From the NCBI GenBank assembly GCA_030831165.1, contig JAURLP010000035.1:1-32869 (forward strand): DNA of 32,869 bases, written 5' to 3'. Position 1 is the stretch's first letter. Each line of letters opens with the position of its first letter. A program made the translations under genes and the position numbers. Below, piece by piece: positions 7,804 through 16,681 of the stretch. This stretch comes from Gammaproteobacteria bacterium. Its GTDB lineage: Bacteria > Pseudomonadota > Gammaproteobacteria > Pseudomonadales > Pseudohongiellaceae. The notes below the pieces were generated by a model, which had not been told where the DNA came from, made no database searches, and was given only the letters and a program-made list of their open reading frames with translations.

Positions 7804-8982
7804 TTAATTATTGGGCCTGCTGGACATTAAGCTTTTTATTCTTTTCAGTGCGTTTTCAATATTCTCAGTGCTGCTAGCATAACTAAAGCGCAAGTAACCT
7901 TCACCTTTTTGCCCAAAACTTGTGCCGGATACAGTTGCGACGCCAATTTCTTCAAGCAGTAACTCTTCCAGTTCTTTTGATGTATATCCAGTCCCTGTGA
8001 TATTTGGGAATGCATAGAATGCACCTTTGGGTTCAATACAGGAAAAACCAGGCACGTCATTTAATAGTGACACTATGAGCTTTCGTCTTTCATCAAAGGT
8101 GCGATGCATCATTTCCACAGAATCCTGGGGGCCGCTTAATGCTTCAATACCGGCAACTTGTATAGGCGCTGAAGGACATGAATTGCTGTTGATTTGTAGA
8201 CGCTCTGCATGCTCTATTAATGCAGATGGCCAGACACCATAACCCAGTCGCCATCCTGTCATGGAATACGTTTTACTCCAGCCATCCAGTAATATTGTTC
8301 TATCACGTATTGACTCATATTCCAGAAAACTAACATGCTTGAGACCATCATAAAGCAGACGAGAGTAAATTTCATCGGCTAGCAAATAGACATTTGGATG
8401 CTTTTCCAAACCCGAAACAAAGCGATCGATCGCAGCTCTTTCAAGCACGCCGCCAGTCGGGTTTGCCGGAGTGTTTAAAATGATAAGTCGTGTTTTTTCA
8501 TTTATTTGCGCAAGTACACGGTCTGGGTCAAAAGCAAAGCCATTGGATTCAAGCAGTTCAATCGATACAGCCTTCGCGCCGCTGAATTCAATCATGGATT
8601 CATAAATTGGGAAGCCAGGATTGGGATACATAATTTCTGTCCCGGCTTCACCAAACATAGTGATAGCAAAAAACATGGTCGGTTTTCCGCCAGGAACAAT
8701 CATGACATTTTCTTTGTCTACCCTAATGCCACGATATTTTTGAATGTCATTGACAACAGCTTCACGTAGCTCAGGTATGCCTTTAGCCGGCGTGTAAAAA
8801 TGAAAGCCATCATCAAGCGCTTTTTTACCGGCAGTGATTATATTTTCCGGCGTTCTGAAATCAGGAGCTCCAATACCCAGGTTGATAATGTCACGGCCGG
8901 CAGCTTCTAGTGCTTTAGCCTTAGCAAGTATTTTAAAAGCGGACTCTGTCCCCAGCCTGGACATGCGTTTTGCTAAAGGCAT
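7804..8982 (-). CDS. Class I PLP-dependent aminotransferase
   Basis: The 392-residue protein is a complete fold-type I aminotransferase of the aspartate aminotransferase (subgroup I gamma) type. Motifs in order are INLGIGAPDF near the N-terminus, NPTGG (174-178), the PLP-ring Asp203 in LLADEIYSR, the Schiff-base lysine Lys237 in DGWSKTYSMTGWRLGY, and the C-terminal LRFSYASS arginine that binds the substrate carboxylate. The usual product uses 2-oxoglutarate or another oxo acid as partner. It is first in the four-gene minus-strand operon, so its promoter should lie in 8983-9128. Specificity (Asp, Ala, aromatic or D-amino-acid-derived substrates) cannot be told from the sequence alone. Confidence 0.93.
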   Translation of the reverse strand: MPLAKRMSRLGTESAFKILAKAKALEAAGRDIINLGIGAPDFRTPENIITAGKKALDDGFHFYTPAKGIPELREAVVNDIQKYRGIRVDKENVMIVPGGKPTMFFAITMFGEAGTEIMYPNPGFPIYESMIEFSGAKAVSIELLESNGFAFDPDRVLAQINEKTRLIILNTPANPTGGVLERAAIDRFVSGLEKHPNVYLLADEIYSRLLYDGLKHVSFLEYESIRDRTILLDGWSKTYSMTGWRLGYGVWPSALIEHAERLQINSNSCPSAPIQVAGIEALSGPQDSVEMMHRTFDERRKLIVSLLNDVPGFSCIEPKGAFYAFPNITGTGYTSKELEELLLEEIGVATVSGTSFGQKGEGYLRFSYASSTENIENALKRIKSLMSSRPNN

Positions 8983-9128
8983 GAATGGATCTCGGTAATT
9001 GAAATGTGATGGTACTGCTTATGAGCGAATAAATTATACACACTAGTTAGTCGTATTTTTACTGCAAACATGATTTATTCGCCGAGAAAAGCTAGAATGC
9101 GCGGTTTTAAAAATACTGTGGATAAATC

Positions 9129-9854
9129 ATGATTAAAAAACTGAATAGTGGGTTAAAACTTTTCCTCCTTTTTGTAATAAGCCATTATGCTTTTACGCAA
9201 GATGCTGAAGAGCGGCCATATGATGCCAGCGCTTCCGTGGGCTATGTTGGCACCTCCGGTAACACTGATATCACTACGCTAAATACGGAGTTTTTAATGA
9301 CTTATTTTGATGATAAATGGACGCATAATTTCAGGTTTAATGCTTTATCTTCACGTGAAAATGGCACAGGCAAAGCAGAACGTTATGTTATCGCCAACAA
9401 GTCTGACTATGCTCTGATGGACGAAGACAGATACCTATATGTACAGGCCTCCTATACAGATGATCGCTTTAGTGGTTTTGATTATCAGGCGATAGCGACA
9501 TTGGGTTATGGTCAATATCTGATTCGCGGGAATGGTCAAGATTTACAGGGTTTTGCTGGTGCTGGTTATCGTCAAAATGATTCAAAGACCACGGGTACTG
9601 AAGGCGAAGCTGTTCTTACTTTAGGTGAAGAGTACGACTGGGTTATTAGTGAAACCTCTTCCCTAACACAAGCACTGACATTTGATATTGGTGATAAACG
9701 AACCATTACCACTTTTGAGATTGGCCTTGAATCTAATATTATCGATCGAATTTCTACCAAGATTGCTTTCCAGTATAGAAATAACTCAGATGTGCCAGTA
9801 GGCATTAAGAAAACAGATACTCAGACAAGTATTAGTTTGGTTTACACTTTCTAA
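9129..9854 (+). CDS. DUF481 outer-membrane beta-barrel protein (YdiY-like)
   Basis: The 241-residue product has a signal peptide (about residues 1-23, ending HYAFTQ) and then a repeating amphipathic beta-strand pattern with alternating aromatic residues. SVGYVGTSGNTDITTLN near the N-terminus is the hallmark of DUF481 ('salt-induced outer membrane protein') and the protein ends in VYTF with a C-terminal aromatic, as outer-membrane barrels do. Its function in the cell is unknown beyond envelope localisation. The start codon is preceded closely by a perfect DnaA-box-like sequence, TGTGGATAA at 9117-9125, which also contains the only weak GGA ribosome-binding element. Confidence 0.88.
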   Translation: MIKKLNSGLKLFLLFVISHYAFTQDAEERPYDASASVGYVGTSGNTDITTLNTEFLMTYFDDKWTHNFRFNALSSRENGTGKAERYVIANKSDYALMDEDRYLYVQASYTDDRFSGFDYQAIATLGYGQYLIRGNGQDLQGFAGAGYRQNDSKTTGTEGEAVLTLGEEYDWVISETSSLTQALTFDIGDKRTITTFEIGLESNIIDRISTKIAFQYRNNSDVPVGIKKTDTQTSISLVYTF

Positions 9855-9973
9855 GGAAATTATTGCGCTAGCCGATAAGTCGTTGAATTATTTCCTATAA
9901 TGCTTATTTACTGATAGTAAACAGCGCTGCTTCGAAATATTTTGCCGCGTCTCGGCTTTGCTTATTAAATAGG

Positions 9974-11614
9974 CTATAAAATCTTTTTAGTGTATTTAAT
10001 CAAGCCATTAGTTGAGGCATCAAATTTATCGCAAATTTCGTCGCTGCTAATCGCTTGAAACAATTCCTTGCTCAGTGCTTTCCCTAGCTCAACACCCCAT
10101 TGATCAAAAGCATTGATGCCTAAAATGACACTCTGAGCATAAACTTTATGTTCATAAACGGCTATTAGGGCGCCTAAAGCGGAGGGGGTTAAAGCCTTCA
10201 TCATAATAGTAGAGCTCGGCTTATTGCCGCTGATAACCTTGTGTGGTGCCAGGGCGGTAATTTCAGCCTCACTATAGCCTAGCCCAGATAAATCAGCTTC
10301 TACGTCTTGTAATGACTTGCCTTGCATCAGCGCCTGACTCTGAGCAAAACAATTCGCTAGTAAATGATTGTGTTGTTCTTCGCTGCCAGCAATATCTACA
10401 GTGCTGCTGGCACTGGCAATGAAATCTGCTGGTACCATATGTGTGCCCTGATGCAATAGCTGGTGAAAAGAATGCTGACAATTAGTGCCAGCACTACCCC
10501 AGACCAGTCCCCCGCTTTTTACTTTAAGTGGGTCGCCATCTTTAGTGACAGATTTACCTAAACTTTCCATATCCAATTGCTGTAAAAAGGTAGGGAATAA
10601 ATGTAAATTTTGGATATAGGGCAGAATGACTTGTGACTCTACCCCGAAGAAATTTAAATACCAGATATTTAATAAGGCCATTAAAACAGGCATATTGCTT
10701 TCTAATGAACTATTTTGGAAATGCTCATCCATTTTATGCGCGCCATCTAGTAGATCGAGGAAGTATTGCATGCTGGTGCCAAGGGCTATTGGAAGCCCGA
10801 TAGCAGACCAAAGAGAATAGCGCCCGCCGACCCAGTCCCATATTGGGAAAACATTATTCTCATTAATTCCGAAAGCTGTGGCTTTCTCAATACTGCTGGA
10901 AACCGCAACGAAATGCTTAGCCAGATCCTTATCGTATGATAAAGAGGGTCGGAGCCATTGTTTTGCTGCCTGAGCATTTTGCAGGGTTTCAAGTGTGGTA
11001 AAAGTCTTAGAAGCAATCACAAATAAACTGTTTTCTGGATTTAAGCCCTTAAGTGTCTGTTGCAGATGAGAGGGGTCAGCACTGGAGACAAAGTGGCAAC
11101 GAATTTTACTGGAATGAAAAGGAGTCAGAGCTTCATAGACCATGAACGGCCCCAGATCAGAACCGCCTATGCCGATATTGATCACATCAGTAATAGGCTT
11201 ACCGCTATACCCCGTCCATTCGCCACTTTGAATGCTTTCAACAAAGGCTCCAATTTTAGCTAGAGTGTTATGGGCAGCTTGTTCCTCAGGACTTTGATTC
11301 AGAGGGCTGCGTAAGGCCATGTGAAGGGCAGGGCGCTGCTCAGTATTGTTTATCAGGTGGCCAGCAAACATTGCAGTAATGGCGGCTTTAACGCCTGCTT
11401 GATTGGCCAATTCAACTAATAGTTCTATGGTTTCGGCGTTGATCAGATGCTTGGAATAATCCAATAGTAGTTCGGGTGCCTGCAGGCTGAAATTATCAAA
11501 GCGATCAGGATCACCAGCAAATAAATCACTGATGCGGCTTTTTGATAGTTGCTGCTGATGCTTTTTGAGAGCTTGCCAGGCATGACTAGTTTCAATACGA
11601 CCAGGGGAAGACAT
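9974..11614 (-). CDS. pgi: Glucose-6-phosphate isomerase
   Basis: The 546-residue protein is full length for bacterial phosphoglucose isomerase, which interconverts glucose 6-phosphate and fructose 6-phosphate in glycolysis and gluconeogenesis. Both family signatures are present: DWVGGRYSLWSAIG in the middle and GSAGTNCQHSFHQLLHQGTH further on, which carries the catalytic His of the enzyme. INIGIGGSDLGP is the N-terminal phosphate-binding loop and FVIASKTFTTLET the expected sugar-phosphate segment. It stands alone on the minus strand, divergent from the tRNA-Thr gene (104 bases between the start codon and the tRNA) and convergent with the DUF481 gene. Confidence 0.97.
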   Translation of the reverse strand: MSSPGRIETSHAWQALKKHQQQLSKSRISDLFAGDPDRFDNFSLQAPELLLDYSKHLINAETIELLVELANQAGVKAAITAMFAGHLINNTEQRPALHMALRSPLNQSPEEQAAHNTLAKIGAFVESIQSGEWTGYSGKPITDVINIGIGGSDLGPFMVYEALTPFHSSKIRCHFVSSADPSHLQQTLKGLNPENSLFVIASKTFTTLETLQNAQAAKQWLRPSLSYDKDLAKHFVAVSSSIEKATAFGINENNVFPIWDWVGGRYSLWSAIGLPIALGTSMQYFLDLLDGAHKMDEHFQNSSLESNMPVLMALLNIWYLNFFGVESQVILPYIQNLHLFPTFLQQLDMESLGKSVTKDGDPLKVKSGGLVWGSAGTNCQHSFHQLLHQGTHMVPADFIASASSTVDIAGSEEQHNHLLANCFAQSQALMQGKSLQDVEADLSGLGYSEAEITALAPHKVISGNKPSSTIMMKALTPSALGALIAVYEHKVYAQSVILGINAFDQWGVELGKALSKELFQAISSDEICDKFDASTNGLIKYTKKIL

Positions 11615-11684
11615 CAGTACACCTTGCCAATATGTTTCATAATTGATTAATTCTACCTTAAAATATTGATCAATAGGATGGAGA

Positions 11685-11712
11685 TTGTTAGTATTCGCGG
11701 CCTCGCTATTAT
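11685..11712 (+). promoter_or_regulatory. Sigma-70-like promoter for tRNA-Thr
   Basis: TTGTTA (11685-11690) and TATTAT (11707-11712) match the -35 and -10 consensus at 4/6 and 5/6, with a 16-base spacer. Starting 7 bases after the -10 puts the first nucleotide at about 11719, the first base of the mature tRNA, so there may be little or no 5' leader. Confidence 0.5.
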
Positions 11713-11718
11713 GAATTA

Positions 11719-11796
<78 letters not shown>

Positions 11797-11802
11797 AACA
11801 AG

Positions 11803-11828
11803 AACCCCGCTTTATAGCGGGGTTTTTT
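11803..11828 (+). terminator. Rho-independent terminator of tRNA-Thr
   Basis: The 8-bp GC-rich stem AACCCCGC / GCGGGGTT with loop TTTATA is followed by a run of T (11823-11828), starting 7 bases after the tRNA CCA end. On the opposite strand the stem is followed by TTCTTG only, so it is a weaker stop for the convergent PepSY gene. Confidence 0.92.
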
Positions 11829-11839
11829 ATGCGCGTTTG

Positions 11840-12775
11840 CTAATGGTTTTGGCGTAACCAGCGCCGAAGCACTCTATTCCACCACATGGTGGCACCAGTG
11901 GCGAACATAAGCGCCGGGGCTAAACCAAACGCTGTCCACAAGGCTTTGATTGACTGATCGCAAAAGCCCGGACCACTGCAGATAAGACCAATACCATTGA
12001 TGCGTCCAAAATGCAGAAAAGCGAGCCAGTATAAAAATTTATCTACGAAGCGAGAGCCGGCATTCTCATCTGTCATGGGCTGTAGCTGGTCACCAAGGTC
12101 ATGGAAAAAATTAGGGAAACACAAATAAGCCCCGCTAAATGCAAAAATGATAATAAATAGGAAACTCCAGATGCCGACCATGCTGTGGATGTCCCAGATT
12201 TGACGCTTCCAGCCAATGCCTTTTTGAAATCTTAGGCTGCGCTTCCAGCGCTTAATGCCGGGCCACCAGATGATTAGTCCTGTGAATGCGATCAAGAGCA
12301 CGGCAATGGCGCCTATGCCATTAATCTTTCGACCAGTCTCACCAAAAAGAAAACTTTCATGCAGATTAATTAAGCTTATAACCAGCATTTGGCCGGTTCT
12401 GGCCGCACTGCCTAAATCATTTCCATTATAAGGATCAAAAAAACGTTTCTTGATTTGGTCATCCTGCTCAAGCCATATTTCTACAGCCTTGGTGGGGTCT
12501 CCGGACCGGTTTACACGCGTCACTTCATAACCCTGATTGGAAAGCCTTACTCGCTCTATTAATAATTCATCACTTAATACTGATTCAGAGTCGCTAGAGA
12601 TAAGCGGATTAGGGGTGGCCATCACATAAAGTTCATTCCGATAAACAAGCACGCTGCCGGTGATACTGATAAAAAAGATATAAAGACCAAGACTGATACC
12701 ACTCCATAAGTGAATCTGGAATAAACATTTTCGCAATGGAATTCTTTGAGGATGGCGTAACCAGCTTTTGCTCAT
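11840..12775 (-). CDS. PepSY-associated TM protein (PiuB-like)
   Basis: The 311-residue integral membrane protein has four TM helices at about 25-47, 152-171, 200-220 and 278-298. The conserved opening CLFQIHLWSGISLGLYIF contains His22; further histidines near the membrane are His139 (INLHES), His197 (WDIHSM) and His255 (LHFGR). The loop at about 50-130 is a degenerate PepSY domain, ending in KKRFFDPYNG. Members of this family are linked to siderophore and iron reduction, the histidines being heme ligands in the better-studied homologues; the electron donor is not shown here. It is a paralogue of the protein at 21738-22739. A ModA gene lies divergently 271 bases away. Confidence 0.88.
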   Translation of the reverse strand: MSKSWLRHPQRIPLRKCLFQIHLWSGISLGLYIFFISITGSVLVYRNELYVMATPNPLISSDSESVLSDELLIERVRLSNQGYEVTRVNRSGDPTKAVEIWLEQDDQIKKRFFDPYNGNDLGSAARTGQMLVISLINLHESFLFGETGRKINGIGAIAVLLIAFTGLIIWWPGIKRWKRSLRFQKGIGWKRQIWDIHSMVGIWSFLFIIIFAFSGAYLCFPNFFHDLGDQLQPMTDENAGSRFVDKFLYWLAFLHFGRINGIGLICSGPGFCDQSIKALWTAFGLAPALMFATGATMWWNRVLRRWLRQNH

Positions 12776-13046
12776 TTGTTTCTCTATGAAAAATTTATGT
12801 CAGTTTTTACTAGACCTTGTTGTATAAGGCAGTACTCAGACAAATACAATGCATCTTGTGGATCGGATAAGTCTAATGAAGCTAGAAAACAGCATATTGA
12901 TTTAAGATAAAAAAGGTGAGGACTTGTTGGTTATATTTGACTGCTTATTATGACGATAGTGCTTTGCCCCTGGCCGTGGATAGGTTTAACCTAGATGCAT
13001 TCAGGAATTATCTACAGCGATAGTCGCAATTAGACAATAAAAAGCA

Positions 13047-13835
13047 ATGAGATTTTTTTTAACATTTATATTAGCGTGCCATTGTTTGTCGGTATCGGCA
13101 GAGACAATCACAATAGCGGTAGCTTCAAATTTTCGATCTGTGATGAATCAACTGATCAATGAGTTTGAAGCAGAAAGCGGGCATGAAGTACTGGTAACTT
13201 ACGGATCATCTGGACGATTTTTTGCGCAGATCAATAACGGGGCGCCTTTTGATGCGTTTTTTTCGGCGGACCAGGAAATGCCAGCCTTACTTGAAGCAGA
13301 AGACCAGGAACAAGGAAAAGAAGACGGGGAAGGTGAGGAAAGTGAGGAAGAAAACAGAACCACGCGCAGCTTTACCTATGCGATTGGCGCGCTGGCACTA
13401 TGGTCTAAATCACCCGGCTTGCCGCTGGCGAATGGCGAGCTATTAAGACAAGGTGGTTTTAATAAATTATCGATCGCTAATCCCAGACTGGCTCCCTACG
13501 GAGTAGCAGCAGTAGAAGTATTAGCAGCACTTGGCTTGACAGAAAGCACCAGGGAACGTTGGGTGCAGGGTGAGAATATCACTCAGACATTTCAGTTTGT
13601 CGATTCCGGAAATGCTGAGCTCGGGTTTGTTGCCTTGTCACAAATTATGCGGAATGGCGACATAGTCGGGGGCTCAGCATGGCTGGTGCCCTCTGAGTTA
13701 CACAGCCCTATCAGACAAGACGCACTACTGTTAAGACGCGGGATTGATAAACAGGCGGCAAGAGATTTTATGGATTTTGTGAGAGGTGACAAAGCCCGCA
13801 TGATTATTCAATCTTATGGTTACCGATTTGACTAA
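13047..13835 (+). CDS. modA: Molybdate-binding periplasmic protein with acidic insertion
   Basis: The 262-residue protein is a ModA-type ABC-transporter substrate-binding protein. It has a signal peptide (about 1-18) then ITIAVASNFRSVMNQL, VTYGSSGRFFAQI and FDAFFSADQE, which are the oxyanion-binding loops of ModA (serines of ASNF and GSSG). The C-terminal lobe has NPRLAPYGVAA and FVDSGNAELGFVALS. At residues about 83-105 there is an acidic, Glu/Gly/Gln-rich insertion (EDGEGEESEEE in its core) where relatives have a short linker before the FTYAIG strand; it is encoded by an almost pure purine stretch. No modB or modC neighbours are in the window, so it is an orphan here. A related anion-binding role (tungstate, or another oxyanion) is possible. 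Confidence 0.85.
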   Translation: MRFFLTFILACHCLSVSAETITIAVASNFRSVMNQLINEFEAESGHEVLVTYGSSGRFFAQINNGAPFDAFFSADQEMPALLEAEDQEQGKEDGEGEESEEENRTTRSFTYAIGALALWSKSPGLPLANGELLRQGGFNKLSIANPRLAPYGVAAVEVLAALGLTESTRERWVQGENITQTFQFVDSGNAELGFVALSQIMRNGDIVGGSAWLVPSELHSPIRQDALLLRRGIDKQAARDFMDFVRGDKARMIIQSYGYRFD

Positions 13836-14283
13836 CTTTAGTTGCGTAAAACGCTGTCAGATAGTTAGCAATTTTGGCTAAAATTTATCGGGCTCAAATC
13901 CAAAGTATGTACACCTTCAAATCAGCTGTTTGTTTATACAAAGCAACTATATTTACAATAAGTCTAATGATTTTATGCACATAGCGAAATTTTGTAATAA
14001 TAATGATTAAGAAGTTTGGATAACTTGCTATTTTGGAATTTTTAAATTTTAACTCATTGATTTATAAGGATTATATTGTTTTATCTGAAACGTGTCTTTT
14101 GTAAAATAATTAAATTTCCGTATTGACAAAAGTAAATTCAGCAAGTTTCACACAGATTTATCCACAGCTCGCCTTACCTGAGTTCATCCTGTGGATAAGT
14201 CTTCATAAGGTCAATTTTTATGGGGCTTTTAACAGTTAAAGTGAATCGAGTAAGCCCGTTTGTATTTCTTTGGGAGAATTAAA
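13836..14283. other. AT-rich gene-free region before thioesterase
   Basis: This 448-base stretch contains no convincing gene. It is strongly AT-rich from about 13900 to 14150 and ends with an inverted pair of perfect DnaA-box sequences (reported separately). TTTGGATAA near 14017 is one mismatch from a DnaA box. TTGACA at 14123-14128 is a good -35, but the sequence 17 bases further (TTTCAC) is a poor -10, so I do not claim a promoter. Confidence 0.6.
14158..14198. promoter_or_regulatory. Inverted pair of DnaA-box sequences
   Basis: TTATCCACA at 14158-14166 (plus strand) and its perfect complement TGTGGATAA at 14190-14198 lie 23 bases apart; with the next base they form a 10-bp inverted repeat. 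Each is an exact match to the classical DnaA box. The flanking genes (modA and a thioesterase) are not those usually next to oriC, so a DnaA-responsive control site is as likely as an origin. Confidence 0.5.
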
Positions 14284-14679
14284 GTGAGTGAATTCAGTGA
14301 ATTAGTATTATCCGTTCGGGATTATGAGTGTGACCTGCAGGGAGTTGTTAATAATGCGGTCTACCAGAACTACCTTGAACATGCCCGACATGAATATTTA
14401 AAGAGCCATCATATAGACTTTGCTGCCTTGGCTAAGTCGGGTATCAATCTGGTCGTTATCAGGGCTGAACTGGACTATAAGGGCTCTCTAACCAGTGGAG
14501 ATTCTTTCATCGTAAGGACCCGCTTTGTCAGAAAGTCACGATTAAAATTTCTTTTTATTCAGGAAATATACCGCCAGGGTGAAGAGAAAATTTTATTAAG
14601 TGCTGCAATCACTGGCACAGCTGTTAATGACCGGGGCAAACCATTTATTCCGAAAGAGCTTGATCATTTGCTGAAATAA
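14284..14679 (+). CDS. Hotdog-fold acyl-CoA thioesterase (4HBT/YbgC type)
   Basis: The 131-residue protein starts at GTG 14284, which has GGGAG seven bases upstream; a TTG at 14260 would place the ribosome-binding site inside the gene. The family motif D-x-x-G-V-V-N-N-x-x-Y-x-x-Y-x-E is complete in YECDLQGVVNNAVYQNYLE, with the catalytic Asp and the helix after it (HARHEYLKS). A GINLVVIRAELDYKG strand and FIVRTRFVRKSR follow as in other 4HBT enzymes. It should hydrolyse acyl-CoA or acyl-ACP thioesters in the cytoplasm; the acyl group is unknown. It stands alone, with 101 bases before the next gene. Confidence 0.9.
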   Translation: MSEFSELVLSVRDYECDLQGVVNNAVYQNYLEHARHEYLKSHHIDFAALAKSGINLVVIRAELDYKGSLTSGDSFIVRTRFVRKSRLKFLFIQEIYRQGEEKILLSAAITGTAVNDRGKPFIPKELDHLLK

Positions 14680-14780
14680 AATATTTTTCTTTGATTTAAC
14701 CCCTTTACTCAAACTTCACGTTTATAAGCCTGAAAACCCAATTTTTAATCAGAGCTTAAATGCCTAACCAGGAGCGTGAA

Positions 14781-16508
14781 ATGAAACATCTAAAAATTAA
14801 ACCTACTCTATTGTCCGTGCTCATCGCCGGAGCTGTTTTGACGGCATGTCATTCCGGCCAGGAAGATGTGGTTGTAAATACTGGCCTCATTCCAACTCAG
14901 CTACCGTCTATTGATAATGCCTCTGCATCAAGCAGGGTGGAACAAAACCAAGAAGTAGTCATACAGGAGGCTCAAAGATCAGAAATTATAGAGAATGAGA
15001 TGTTGCTTGAGATGGCGGTAATGAGTTCACCAGCAATGATGCCAGCTTCAAGGATTGGGATAGCCCAGGACCTAATGTACTTGCCTGAAGCGGGGACAGA
15101 AAATTACGCTGACTTTGAAGATAGCGGTATTCAAAGAGTCATTGAGAATGCAGTTTCTACCTTTAGTATTGATGTGGATACCGGCGCATACAGCAATGTA
15201 AGACGCATGTTGAATCAGGGTTATCTCCCGCCCGCTGATGCTGTAAGAGCAGAAGAGCTGATTAATTACTTTGCCTATGATTACCCAGGCAGTGATTCCA
15301 GTGTGCCTTTCAGTGTGGTGACAGAAGTGTCAGTTAGCCCCTGGAATACCGGAAAGCATTTACTGCATATTGGTATTAAGGCCAATGAACCGGAAAGCGC
15401 AGATGAGTTGCACAGTAACCTGGTTTTTCTGGTGGATGTTTCAGGTTCCATGGATAGTCCCGATAAACTGGATCTACTGAAAAATTCGCTAAAAATGTTA
15501 AGTCGACAGTTAGACGCTGAAGATAGCGTTTCTCTGGTGGTGTATGCCGGCGCATCAGGTATTGTATTAGAGCCTACTGCCGGGAATGAAACCCGGGAAA
15601 TTAGTGCAGCACTGGACCGATTACAGGCAGGTGGCAGCACTAATGGTGCAGCAGGTATTGAGCTGGCGTATGCCATGGCCCAACAAGCCTTTATTGAAGA
15701 GGGTATTAATCGCGTTATTCTCGCTACCGATGGTGATTTCAATGTAGGCCTATCTAGTGTTGATGCTTTGAAGCAGTTAATAAAAGAGAAAAGGGAAACA
15801 GGTATTAGCCTGACCACTCTTGGATTCGGCACAGGAAATTACAATGATCATATGATGGAGCAACTGGCCGATACGGGTAATGGCAATTATGCCTACATCG
15901 ATAATATTAATGAGGCTCGTAAAGTGCTGGTCGATGAAATAAGTTCTACTTTGCACACGGTTGCCAAGGACGTCAAAATTCAAATTGAATTTAATCCCTC
16001 AGTGGTAGCGGAGTATCGTCTGGTAGGTTATGAGAATCGTGAACTGGCGCGAGAAGACTTCAATAATGATCAGGTTGATGCCGGCGAAATAGGGGCAGGG
16101 CATACCGTCACAGCTATTTATGAGATTGCTTTGGTTGGAAGTGAAAGCCTGAGTATTGATCCCTTAAGATACAATCAGCAAGATATAGCGGTTCCTGAGA
16201 ATACAGATGAGCTGGCATTTCTGAAACTGCGTTATAAAGAGCCGGATTCTGATGAAAGTATCTTGCTGGAGCGAGCCTTGCTCACAGAAGATATTTCTGA
16301 AAATATAGCCAATACCTCAAATAACTATCGCTTTTCTGCTGCCGTAGCAGGGCTTGCGCAACTGCTTAGAGGTAGTAATCAGGCTGGCTCATTAGACTAT
16401 GATACAGTGCTGGACTTGGCACAGGGTGCAAAGGGTGAGGATGAATTTGGTTATCGTAGTGAGTTTATACAGTTAGTAAGAAGTGCCCAAGCACTTTCCT
16501 TTAATTAG
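14781..16508 (+). CDS. YfbK-like von Willebrand factor A lipoprotein
   Basis: The 575-residue protein starts at ATG 14781, six bases after GGAG at 14771-14774; an ATG at 14760 gives a non-signal extension. Residues 1-22 are a lipoprotein signal with lipobox L20-T-A-C23. A linker rich in Glu/Gln leads to a conserved region (about 125-205, FSIDVDTGAYSNVRRML and YFAYDYPG), then a vWA domain (about 215-400) with a MIDAS motif VDVSGSMDS and the Asp of ILATDGDFNVG. The C-terminal part (FGYRSEFIQLVRSA) matches the DUF3520 region of YfbK. The role is unknown; vWA lipoproteins of this kind bind proteins at the periplasmic face. It precedes an ECF sigma/anti-sigma pair by 173 bases. Confidence 0.9.
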   Translation: MKHLKIKPTLLSVLIAGAVLTACHSGQEDVVVNTGLIPTQLPSIDNASASSRVEQNQEVVIQEAQRSEIIENEMLLEMAVMSSPAMMPASRIGIAQDLMYLPEAGTENYADFEDSGIQRVIENAVSTFSIDVDTGAYSNVRRMLNQGYLPPADAVRAEELINYFAYDYPGSDSSVPFSVVTEVSVSPWNTGKHLLHIGIKANEPESADELHSNLVFLVDVSGSMDSPDKLDLLKNSLKMLSRQLDAEDSVSLVVYAGASGIVLEPTAGNETREISAALDRLQAGGSTNGAAGIELAYAMAQQAFIEEGINRVILATDGDFNVGLSSVDALKQLIKEKRETGISLTTLGFGTGNYNDHMMEQLADTGNGNYAYIDNINEARKVLVDEISSTLHTVAKDVKIQIEFNPSVVAEYRLVGYENRELAREDFNNDQVDAGEIGAGHTVTAIYEIALVGSESLSIDPLRYNQQDIAVPENTDELAFLKLRYKEPDSDESILLERALLTEDISENIANTSNNYRFSAAVAGLAQLLRGSNQAGSLDYDTVLDLAQGAKGEDEFGYRSEFIQLVRSAQALSFN

Positions 16509-16681
16509 GAAAGCTTTATGCCCAGCTATTTCTCGGCAAGAGGTCAATATAAAATATTTACTTACGTCATAGTAAACTCCGTTTTTAAATTAACCTCTTG
16601 CTTTAACAAGTCTGCGCTCAACACGTTCCAGATGATTTTAGACTGGCAAATATTTAATTTAGACTTTAGAGATTTTAAACA

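Noticed and set aside
14158..14198. Chromosomal replication origin
   Set aside because: Only two perfect boxes and no neighbouring dnaA, gidA/mnmG, parAB or rpmH genes; DnaA-box pairs also occur in promoters, so oriC is not claimed.
15281..15832. 183-codon open frame on the minus strand
   Set aside because: It lies wholly inside the vWA lipoprotein gene in the antisense frame and its translation shows no domain; it is a by-product of the coding sequence on the other strand.
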